Below are positions 47,223 to 57,289 of a stretch of DNA of 64,000 nucleotides, in pieces (the stretch's first letter is position 1; each line of letters begins with the position of its first letter). Origin of the DNA: Gymnopus androsaceus JB14. Lineage: Eukaryota > Basidiomycota > Agaricomycetes > Agaricales > Omphalotaceae. Location: contig ML769539.1 in the NCBI GenBank assembly GCA_009733575.1, positions 12,812 through 76,811 on the forward strand. The letters are read 5' to 3'. The notes below the pieces were generated by a model that worked only from the letters and a program-made list of their open reading frames with translations, did not search any database and was not told the origin of the DNA. Both the position numbers and the translations under genes were made by a program.

Positions 47223-48423
47223 TCCTTACTGTTGACCCTGCAGACTTTGCATCGATATTGTTTTCTTGCTACAAATGCGTTTTTATGCTATCTCACTTGT
47301 TATTGCTCTCGCATCCAGTAATGAATGTTGTATTACTATTGTAGATACTGTTTAATGTGCCTTATATGGCTTGAATTGCATGCAACGAAGGAGATTGAAG
47401 AAATTTCGCGGCTAGGCGCCGAAAACAAACATATGATGACAGCGATTTCCTTTTATATCATCATCATCATGGTACCAAAAATCTTTTACACACGATCTCA
47501 GGAATTTTGATTCCGGACCCCCCTTGACAGCCATGTATGCGGCGTCGGTTTTCCGCCCGTCTCGTATTCGGGGCGGCTCTTTACCTCAGATTCTGTCATC
47601 AAAGCCAGTCTATCGAAGAGCCTCTTGGAATCCCGGCAGATGAGGGTTTCGGTGTTTTTTCAAGAACACCCGAAGATGTGCTCCAAAGCAGATCTCGGAT
47701 TTATCTTTTGGGATTAATTCCAGCGTATGGCTTGTCAGTAAGTATAAGGACAAGGCAAATTCGTTCTGTACTAAACGACTGTCAGACTCCGATCCCATGT
47801 GGCTTTGAAGGTGCTCAGTAGGTATGCCACAGCGCTTAACTAGGCTCGATCCCACCCTATCTATGAGCGAAGCGCTGTTGTAGACACCAAGTTCATCAAC
47901 GTCTCCAGCCATTGCCTCTTGGCATTGAGCAGAATGGAGAACCCCTTTGCCTTGCATTGGAACTTGAACAGGCTTCGCTGAAAGCCGTGTGGAAGGTGCA
48001 CAGTGATGCCCACTATTCTTTGTCCGAGCTTTGTATCGTTGCGACTTCGCCTATATTGGACCGTACAGTTGCACGTCTCAACCTCATTTCTCTTGTATCG
48101 CTGTGTTTAGCTGTTCTAGACGACCATGATGATACATGTTAATCACTATACATCTTTGGTGAATACCTTATCAAGTTTGGCGCAGTTGCCGCTGAACGCG
48201 TCGAACGTGACTTGCGGCCAATTAGTTCCGGATGAGCATGCGCTTTCAATTATCCAAACCTTCTGACCTTGCTTCTGACTTCCAGACTTCTCCAGATGAC
48301 TAGAAGATGGGACAATCATTGCTGTTTACCGGCTCCTACCGGCTTTACCAGGCATTTCTAGGATTGCAACAAACTCGATTCTCTCCTAATTCCAAGATTG
48401 AATCAAACTACTTGTTCTCTACG
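47223..48423. other. 1.2 kb intergenic region before the GH3-PA14 gene
   Basis: No supported gene. Opposing open frames at 47537-47821 (plus) and 47610-47957 (minus) overlap and show no known domain. The region near 48240-48420 would hold the GH3 promoter and leader. Confidence 0.45.
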
Positions 48424-51400
48424 ATGAAATTGGCATACTTATCTCTCATCGTCCTCGGTTCTTTGCTCAATTTGTGTATCGCATTTGGACCTCTACACTA
48501 TAGCTACGAGACTCAAGAAAGAGCTGGAAATAAGCATGCTCGTGTGGATGAACAAACAGAGAAAGAAGCATTCATCAATGGCATAGTAAGCGAGATGACT
48601 CCCGAGGAACTCAGTGCGTCGCCCAAGAATCCTGTAGAACGAAGAGGGCTAACTTTAATTGTATATTAGCGATGCAGGCGCGCCTCTCAAGATCCTGTAA
48701 AACGAAAAGGGCTAACTTTAATTATATATTAGCTGCACTTGATGTTCGCCGACAACATTGTCGGACGAGATTCGCACAATGAACTCTATGGCAAGTCTCT
48801 CGAACCCCGCGCCTGCTCGTCCTCCTTATTCTCTTAGACTTTGCCACCCGCTTTGCTCCAAAGGCTGGAGTCGGAGTGATGCATGATTGGTACCCCACCT
48901 CCGCATCTTTTTACAACTCCGTTCAAAAGCTCAATCTCGAAAAATCACGTCTTCCCGTCCCATTCATGCAAACCGGAGAATGTTTGCATTCAGTCGGTTC
49001 GTTTAAGCAAAGCATGTTTCCTCAGTCAATCGGTTTGGCCGCTTCTTGGGATACCTCACTGGTTCATCGCGTGGGTCGCGCACTTGGGACGGAGGCACGG
49101 GCTATCGGTATTCATTTGTCTTTCAAATCTCTATGGCTCTTGATTCTAAAAAGTCAATAGGTATCCACGCATGCTTCGCTCCTGTGCTAGATCTAGGAAA
49201 AGATGTCCGATGGGGTCGAGTACAAGGTGCGGGTGATTTGATTTTCAAGAGCGGACTACTTACTTCTTATTCAGAGGCTTGGGGTGAAGATTTCCTGCTC
49301 ACTTCACATATGGGAGTCGCTTACGCTTCTGGTCTATCCAAAAATGGCTCCTGGTCAGATCCAGATGCAGTGGTACCGGTTATGAAGGTACTTGAATGCA
49401 CCTATTTCCTTCCCATATCACGCCCATTGTTCCTCTAGCATTTTGCAGGACATGGGAGCCCGTCGGCTGGAATTAATGCCGCACCGTATAATGGAGCTGG
49501 ACCCAGACAGTACCTTATGGAATTTTTCCGGCCATTTAAAGCGGTCGTCGATTTGGGAGGTGCGAGAGGTGTTTTAATGTAGGTATCAGGCCTTTCCCAA
49601 ATGCGAATAATAAGTACTCATGTTTTATCGGACAGGGCGTATCACGAATTCGACGGCGTTCCTTCTGCTGTAAATTCCATGTTCTACGATGCACTGGACG
49701 ACTGGGGCTTTGATGGATTCGTTATTGCGGACGATGCAGGCTTGGTACAGCTATCTCAGGCGCATATGGTTTCCGACTCAACTGCCGATACTCTTTCACA
49801 ATGGTTCAATGCCGGCGGGATGATTCAGTTTTATGATTTCTATATCGAAACTTTCCTGAATGTTGGTTTGATCTCTTTACTTCAAGAACATTTTCATTAA
49901 CGACAAATAAACAGGTTACGGTCGACATTATCGCCAACAACTCGGTTCCACTATCCACAATACAATCCCATATTAGGCGTATTTTGAGCGTGAAATACGA
50001 CTTGGGCTTGTTTGCGAATAGTACCAGCAAGGGGTCATTGGAACCCAATTCATCCTCTCTTTATGTTCCCTCGGATATTGTCTATCAAGATTTGACTGCG
50101 CAGCATGTTCCTCTTACACTTGAGGCAGCACGAGCCTCTATTGTTTTGCTCGAAAACCGAAATTCGACTTTACCCATTAAACCCGATGAACAGAACATCT
50201 CGCGCATTGCCCTGATTGGACCCTTTGGCGATATACTCAATTTCGGGGACTACTCAGGTAATTGGGGTGCAAGTCCAGCCCAAAACACAACGACCATCCG
50301 ACAGGCCATGATGGTTTACATTGAGCACCAGAACCTAGACGTTGAATTGGTTACAAGTATGGGGACTAATACTTGGTACTACAACGCTCAGTATGGTATT
50401 CCAGGATATCTGCTTTCTCCGGCCAATGGCACCAATACTTCATCGACGGAGAATGGACTGCTCGGTACCTACTTCGCAAATACGAATTTCACAGATGCAC
50501 GCTTCTCCCAAATCGATGTTCCTAATATGGATTGGGGCCTCTATCCTCCTCTCGGCCTTCCTTCCAACAACTTCAGTGTGATCTGGGAGGGCGTATTGAC
50601 AGTGCCAGTTGAAGGCGAGATTAACGGTTCAATAGGCGTTGCCGTAGGTCCCAATACAACCGCACGTTTGTTTTTGGATGGAGAATTGGTCACCGAATCA
50701 CCTATAACCACCGCTGGTAATATTCTGGGAAATATCGAACAGTTGTCATACGACATGACGAACGGTACAATGGTACCGCCCGGAGGTGCTGAATGGACTT
50801 TCAAGCAGGGAGCGACCCATCAGCTTCGGATTGAGTACCAGACTTGGAATCTATACCAAAAGTTGGAGAATGTGAATTCGGTAAATTCGCAGGTTGAGTT
50901 ATGGTGGAATCTGGTTGATCAAGAGGATGCTGTTACAAAGGTACTTAGCATATTCGCCCCCGTAGATGCCAGATAACTAATTAATCCAGGCCGTCGATGT
51001 CGCAAAATCCTCTGGCCTGATCGTCCTCGCTGTAGGCGCAAACTGGAATAGCGACGGAGAGAGTGGCGATAGGGCAACACTAGGGTTGTCGGATAATCAA
51101 AGTACGTATATTCTACGGACTTGATTGTCTCCCTCTAACTTTCTTCCATAGCCGTCCTTGCTGACGCATTATTTGAACTTGGGATCCCCATCGTACTGGT
51201 ATTGCAAGGAGGAAGGCCATTCGCTATTCCTGATTATTATGCACGCTGTGCAGCCTGTTTAGAAACAGTATTACGATTTGTTCATTCGATGCGTTGTCCC
51301 ACTAATATTTGTGTACAGTTCTTCCCAGGTCAATCAGGAGGACAAGCCATATCTGATGTCTTATTTGGCGAAATGAACCCAGGAGGAAGAATGCCGCTCA

Positions 51401-52126
51401 GTGTCCCATTCGATGCTGCGTCGCTGCCCGATTTTTACAAGTACGATGCGTATCCCAGTAGTCGTTGAACGCGCTGACGTATGACGATCGAGCAGTTACC
51501 ACACCACAGCACACGACCTGAACTATACCGACATCTATTCGTTCCCTACAGTATGTATTCTGGTTGGACTGTTTTTATCTTATAAGTCACTGAAGATAGT
51601 CGTCAGTACTGGTTTGGTTATGGCTTGTCCTACACCAACTTTTCTATCTCTGCATTCAATGCGACTTCTTCAGGTGGCGTCAGAACCTTTACAGCCGGCG
51701 AGACCATAAGCATTCCACTGCCACTGTCACCAACGAGGGTAGCGCTGCTGGTAGTTATGTGGCTCAGGTGTGTTCTTCGATTTTTTTCATCGCAGCCCCA
51801 ACAAACCACTCTTAAAGGTTTATCTCCTCCAACGAGTGTCGAACATTGTACGCGCCCAAAGGCAGCTCGTCGCATTCTCCCGCGTTTATCTCGATGCTGG
51901 TGAAAGCAGAGATGTTCTAATGGACCTAGAAGTGGACCGATATCTTCCAATCGTAAATCGCCAATATGTTTGGGAGCTGGAGACCGGGTAAGAGGTATTT
52001 CTTCGTTCGAAGGGAACGTGAAATTTCAAGGCAGTTTACAGAGAATACACGTTTGCACTCTTGGATTATGGAGGTCCAACAGCTAGCTCGGCAATGAATG
52101 TAACATTGATATGTTTGTCGAAGTAG
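48424..52126 (+). CDS. Secreted GH3 glycosidase with PA14 insert
   Basis: Beta-glucosidase or beta-xylosidase type family 3 enzyme, about 14 exons. The signal peptide is MKLAYLSLIVLGSLLNLCIA. The catalytic barrel carries LPVPFMQTGECLHSVGSF, FAPVLDLGKDVRWGRVQ, EAWGEDFLLTSHMGVAYASG, MKHFAGHGSPSAG, and the nucleophile loop GFDGFVIADDAGL with its Asp. The second domain starts VLLENRNSTLPI and is interrupted by a PA14 module (GLLGTYFANTNFTDARFSQI, then WEGVLTVPVEGEINGSIGV), a carbohydrate-binding insert. It resumes with IVLVLQGGRPFAIPDYYAR and FPGQSGGQAISDVLFGEMNP. A fibronectin-III-like domain ends at TALICLSK-type residues before the TAG. One intron (48791-48837) has a GC donor, and the first intron has a duplicated acceptor. 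The frame is unclear near 51715. Parent of the left-arm pseudogene. Confidence 0.9.
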
Positions 52127-54955
52127 CAGTAAACATGAATGCAGCGAAAGAGTAAGTACAACTGGTTTAAGCAATAATGCATAAAATTCTGTCGTACTCA
52201 TTAGAGGAGGAAGCTCAATGGTATACAATAAACTCACCTGTTATAAGATGGGTTTTAATTTCTAGCAAGATTGGCGACAATGTATTCAAGCATAGTTTGA
52301 TTTACAGCACGCAAAAGGGTCAAAAGAATTATCATCTAGTAAAATGGTCAGAATGGTAGAAACAGGAAGACTTAAGACTTAAGATTAGAGACGTACACAT
52401 AACACGTATCGGTCGAATTTAGTGAATGGTCTGACGCGAGGCGCTATTACTGGATCAGCTTCTGCTTGCTACATCGATGAAGCCAATTAGTGATTTTATC
52501 GAGGATTGAAATTAGATCGCACGTACAGCTGGAGCCTGCCTCAAGTTGTTCAACCTCAAGTCATTTGCTGCTACTGCTCGGCGGTGGCGTAGCGCAGAAT
52601 GGTAAGGGCTTCTAGGGAGCTATCAGGCCAGTAGACAAAAGAGAGGATGTGACGCGCACCTGGGCATGTTTTGGGTAAAAGAAAGAGGATTGAATGCGGG
52701 GGTGTAAGCTGAGGTCAAGATGAGTGAGGGATCGCATTTTAAATATTGCTCAAATGAACTCCGCAAATGAAAAATGGTATCCAAAAAAATTGGATGTGAG
52801 CGAGACCTGAAAAGGTTGTGACCCAAAAGAGCGGCTTCGTGCTTCTTGATCTCAGTCTCCCAGCAAATATAAATGCCTTACGAAAGAACGAATGCGTATT
52901 AGCCTCTGTCAATCGCGTTTCACGAGGCAGGGACGTACCTCTTAGTTTTCGATACTCGAACTTCGTTCCACTAATGTATCACTCCCTAATAGTCCTACAT
53001 TTCGGTTCACGGCCGCGTCTCAACCAGCTTACTACGTCGTATCTCTGCCTTTCTCGGTTCTTCTTCTCAGAAGCGTTTATCCACCAAATTCAGCTCGGGT
53101 TTCCTATCATTCAGGGAGGTGATGCCCATCAGCTTCCTCCATACTTAACAACTTCATAAGCATGGAAATCCGGAAGGACCCAGGAAACGCTGAAACGAAA
53201 GATTGGTGCCCTCACGGCCAACTGCGGCTCCAGTCGGCGGAGAAAATGAGGGCACTCCAGAGATCGGTCCCCAGGGTCAAGACAGCCTTTCTGAGCTCCT
53301 TCAGCACCCACGAATAATCAGCATGCACGAATGATCCAACAATGGAATCGAGTAAGAATGAGTCAGGTTGCACGTGATGATGATGGCGACATCAACGCGA
53401 GATGCGGTTCCGCAAAGCAACCTTTCTTTCCTCGAAACCACATCGACGGAGCAGAAATAAAGCCATGAGGTGTGTTAAACGACCGTGTACGATGTCCAGA
53501 GTGCGACCGGGTGACCCAAGACCAGCAAAGACCTCAACATCAAGCTCCCGACCATTGACCGACCAAGTTCTTCAAGCTTCCCAACACCCCTGTGTGGAAG
53601 GTACTGTGAAAGCCAGCTACCGATGCGGTATGTGTGATGGATTCAAGTACTAGCACCTGGGCGCACACTATGGCGCTCGAGCGAGCCATGTTTTTGAACT
53701 CGAGCCAAATGAAGAATCGACAACTGGAACTGGACAGCTGAACACTGAAACAAGTACAACGAACGAACTTTTGTAGGTGTAACAGGGTACGATTCAGATC
53801 TCCATTGCTAGAGGTGGTGGAATCGGATCCGACATCCGTGTTCGAGCTGAATTGAATTCCGCAGATGCCGACGCTGAGGTGAAAGCTCCATCGAGCAGTC
53901 TCAGCGGAGGTTGATTCTGTGCTAACAAAGCTAAGCAGGGTCGGGAGTCGGTCCTGGAGTTGGATATTTCTGCGGAAGATGATGCAAAATACCGTTGTCG
54001 AGGCAATGCGGATTTAAAAGACGACGATAAAGTCGTCTCCAAACTCCGAGGTGCACAAGACAATTTACAGCGTGATGGAGAATCCTGCAGAGCCAGGATG
54101 CTGAAGCGGGCAGTGGCAATCGCAGTTCTATCAGACCATGACAAGGAGCAGGAAGAAATATCATCTGTCAACAAGTCGTCAAGAAAGATCATCAACAGAA
54201 TAACGCGTGAGCGGTTGGATTGCATATTTTTCTGTCAAGGACAAGGAGGTCGTTGTGGGTGGAAAAGAAGGAAGCAAATTTTGAGCGTCTGAGTTCAACC
54301 GACTCACGGGTACTGTATTTGATTTTCTGCGATAACTTTCTTCCTCTCTCGCTCTACTTTCAAGCATTATTCATTTTACGGTGTCTTCCAAGGTGTAGTT
54401 ATTTTCTGCAGTATTTTTTTCTTCAAAGTGATTTGAAACGATTGGTTTTACCAACAGAATGCACCATTTCCTGTTTCAAATTGAGGGATCCTAGAACAAC
54501 AAGTTATTGGTGATTTCACTGGTACTACCTACAATGAGCTCATATACGCCAGATCCTGGACAGCCAAGTTGAAATCTATCAAGTTAAAGAACCCCCGCCG
54601 CAATACCTCAAGTTTGGATTGGACGCTCTCACTCAGACTGTCCTCAGACTCTTCCACTAATTCTTATGCATAAGCTGGAAGTTCCTTCATCAACGCTTTC
54701 ACCATACAACGTCTGCAGGTGTATCTATGACCCCAAAGCTTGCATCAAGGAATTCAAAGACCTCCCCGTATGTACCAAACTTTTCTAAGTATATACATAA
54801 TGATACATCGGTATTCATATATATATGTTGCCGTGCGTATTGTTTCCAACTCTAAAATTCAAAAGCAGTCTTCATCATCCAGCATCTCTGAACAGTAATC
54901 AACATCAGTTCGCAGACAAACAAGTGGGGCTTCGTTCTCATCGTTCTCCCTAACA
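52127..54955. other. Right-arm interior with decayed coding DNA
   Basis: Between the GH3 and F-box genes. It holds, from left to right, a minus-strand exon-like block (about 52250-52700), a plus open frame of 113 codons at 52818-53159 that is kept in both arms, and a plus-strand coiled-coil-like relic from about 53440. The relic shows readable pieces in different frames (LEPNEESTTGTGQL, then SADADAEVKAPSSSLSGG, KDDDKVVSKLRGAQDNLQRD, GESCRARMLKRAVAIA). Stops and shifts interrupt all of them. I recognise no intact gene. Confidence 0.5.
53440..54300 (+). pseudogene. Decayed coiled-coil protein gene
   Basis: The frames around 53880-54150 read like the helical end of a fungal protein (VVSKLRGAQDNLQRDGESCR, then ARMLKRAVAIA). 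Matching acidic and Ser-rich pieces lie upstream. At least three frame changes and several stops occur. The left-arm copy is decayed in the same way, so decay mostly predates the duplication. Function unknown. Confidence 0.45.
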
Positions 54956-54958
54956 ATG

Positions 54959-56604
54959 CTATCTGCTGCTGGGGCATCTGTAAGTGGGACAGGGTCTCAA
55001 TATCTTCAGCTGGAAACCATCTTGTTTCATCATCCTTCCCAGACGCACAAGGTCTTCAGTAGAAGTGTGAAGCAATTTGTGGATCCCCTCGAAATCCAAA
55101 TCCACCTGCTTCAGAGACTGGTGTGGCGCAGGCGCGTTTGGCTGACATCGGGATTCGATCATGTCCAAAAGCTTTGGACATATCAGCACAGGACCGACAA
55201 GGGTCAGCGTGTGTAGTGCGGGCAAGATGTTGCCTTGGAATGGCGGTACCATAATAGACCGTAATGACATCGCATCGAGGAAAGGATCAAGCAGCTGGTT
55301 GGGAAAGACGCGTAGAATGAGGTTCACCAATAAAGGCGTCACTCTCAAACACTGCAAGAGTTGCGCAGGCGAGATGTGGACATGGAGCTCAAGCTTAACG
55401 ATGAGCCTACTGCGAGGCGTGAAATCCAAAAATTGCTGATGACACCAAGGCGCTCGGGATGTTAGAACCAGCTCGGTCAAGGCTGGAAGACTGAGTTTAT
55501 CTAAGATCTGGCCGAGTTGGATGCTGTGGGGATGAGGAGGATCATTTCGATTCTCTATGAGCGCTAGTCTCCGGAGTGCCTTGTGCTCAACAGGAGTCAT
55601 GAGCTCGATATTCTCATCGCGCCACAAAGCGGGATAGTTGGCGCGAAGTGTCGTGAGACAAGGGGCATGTCGAAGGATAGAAATACCATGAAATGGCAAC
55701 TGAATACCCATCTTTGTAAGGTTACAAGCAGTGAGCTGCTTCCAAGGAAAGGAGGGGGTGAAAAAGTGGAAATGATATTGCAAATCCAGGATTTGCAGGC
55801 TCGGAGCATCTGCGAAAAGCTGCAAGACTGACCCCTGATTCTGCCAGGGAGCGAACCAATTCGTTTGCAAGCGCAGTCGGTTCAGAATCGGAATATTGCC
55901 CCGAATGGGCTCAAGGATACGGCAAGCATCTTCATGACTCAGGAAGAAAAGGTCGGCGCTGTACCATCGACTGCAATGTTCCACCATTAGTTCCAATGCC
56001 GGTTGGATTCGCGTTAGGAAATGCGAGGAAAGGAAAGTTTTATCGACGTCGGGGCGTGCTGGCATTGTTCGACGCGTAACATCAATGGCAATCTGTCGGA
56101 ACGCGAGATCCATGTCTGAAGTTGATCGTAACGCGCGTCCAGCACCGGAGGAATGGCAAAGCTAGTCCTGAACGTGATGGTCGACCATAAATGACGCGCT
56201 AGGATCATGATGGATCGCCAATTTCTGCATACCGATGTTAGGACTAGATGAGGTGAACCTCGAGCAAGAGGAACTCCTTGGACTTGAGCACAGCAAATCG
56301 TAAAGATTTCCGTCCAAATCTCTGGCGGAAATTTTCGCATCGGCGAAAGAATTGATGTGTGCACCTGTACAAAGCGGGCCATGGTGTGACGGATGGAAGA
56401 TAGCTGGTGAAGAGCTTGTCGAATTTCTGCCAGCTTTTCATCAAGTCCGGGGATAGTTTTTTTCATCTGCTCGATTTGCAGACGAATATGCTGCTCTTCT
56501 TGGGCCGTCGGAGCGCGGTTACTAACAAGCAAATCAGGACAAGGAGTGGAATTTAATACTTGGCTCGAAAACTGGGGAATTTCGAGCATTTTGGAGGACT
56601 GCAT
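54959..56604 (-). CDS. F-box / leucine-rich-type protein
   Basis: The ATG at 56602-56604 starts MQSSKMLEIPQ. An N-terminal helix (QIEQMKKTIPGLDEKLAEIR, then QALHQLSSIRHTMARFVQVH) precedes the F-box, SPMRKFPPEIWTEIFTICCA with SVCRNWRSIMILARHLWSTI. This is the standard Agaricomycete F-box-like arrangement. The C-terminal 350 residues are leucine-rich repeats (LNRLRLQTNWFAPW, APSLQILDLQYHFHFF, LPALTELVLTSRAPW). No intron is needed. The frame shifts once between about 56040 and 56100, after the conserved LMLRVEQCQHAPT block, so it is either a recent pseudogene or carries a sequence error. It is the parent of the 26876-27475 fragment. Likely an SCF substrate receptor. Confidence 0.8.
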
Positions 56605-57289
56605 GATGGTTTCCGTGGAGAAGATAGACCCGAAATCATCCGAAACTCCGGCCTACCGATCAGTGCACAACCTCCAAGGTTGAGCAGTCTTTGACCAGAT
56701 ACTTCACTGCTAATCGAACAGCATTTATTCAAGCAACAACGAAAAGAAAAATCAAGCTAGAGGATGAAGTTTACGTTGTATTTTGAAACGATCTTTAAAG
56801 GTACGTGTATCATTAATGGAAATCTAGTTTCGCATGCCAATTTAGGGGGGTGTTTTCTCAACAAGCTGCAACTACTATCGTCTCTGGATACCAAATCGCG
56901 TCGAACAATGCAAAAAACGCGTCGAGTGGCACAGGCAAAGGATTCCGAGCCCGAAGCGGTCCGCTCACGGCACGTGTCCCTGCACTCTTCGGCTCTTCCA
57001 TCCTTGTGTGGCGCTGTCCAGCGTCCTTTCAATCCTAGGTCCTAGGTACACTCAACCATCCGTCGACGGGTAATTATCGGAACCTTGGCTTGGCGGACCG
57101 AATTCTACAAGAATCCTGACTCTCTATTCTTGGTTGATATTTTCTTGTTTTCTGCGATAATGCTGGTCAGCTGTGGGGGGAACAGCAGGCATCATATGGC
57201 GTTAGACGTTATTATGTCCTTTTTTTCGGCACAGTCAAGTCTCGTATAAAAGGCCAAGCTGTCGCTTTCGTGGCTGACTTGATAACGAG
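56605..57289. other. Divergent intergenic region, F-box / second GH3
   Basis: 685 bp. Open frames at 56757-57045 have no known domain. Contains the TATA box of the GH3 gene on the right. Confidence 0.5.
57245..57252 (+). promoter_or_regulatory. TATA box of the second GH3 gene
   Basis: Sequence TATAAAAG, 38 bp upstream of the start codon at 57290. The position and match are good for a fungal core promoter with a short leader. Confidence 0.6.

Larger units (their letters stand above)
49700..55560. repeat. Right (donor) arm of the inverted duplication
   Basis: Inverted relative to 26876-31500. Its ends lie inside two genes that both continue beyond the arm: the GH3-PA14 gene to the left and the F-box gene to the right. 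This locus is therefore the older arrangement. Arm-to-arm spacing is about 18 kb. Confidence 0.88.

Noticed and set aside
47537..47957. Overlapping 94 and 115 codon open frames on opposite strands
   Set aside because: Neither shows a family signature, signal peptide or intron pattern; treated as chance frames.
52574..52620. 'ggtggcgtagcgcagaatgg', similar to a tRNA or SINE A-box (also in the left arm near 29855)
   Set aside because: No B-box or poly-A/T tail follows, and it lies in the decayed exon-like block shared by both arms. A SINE is not supported.
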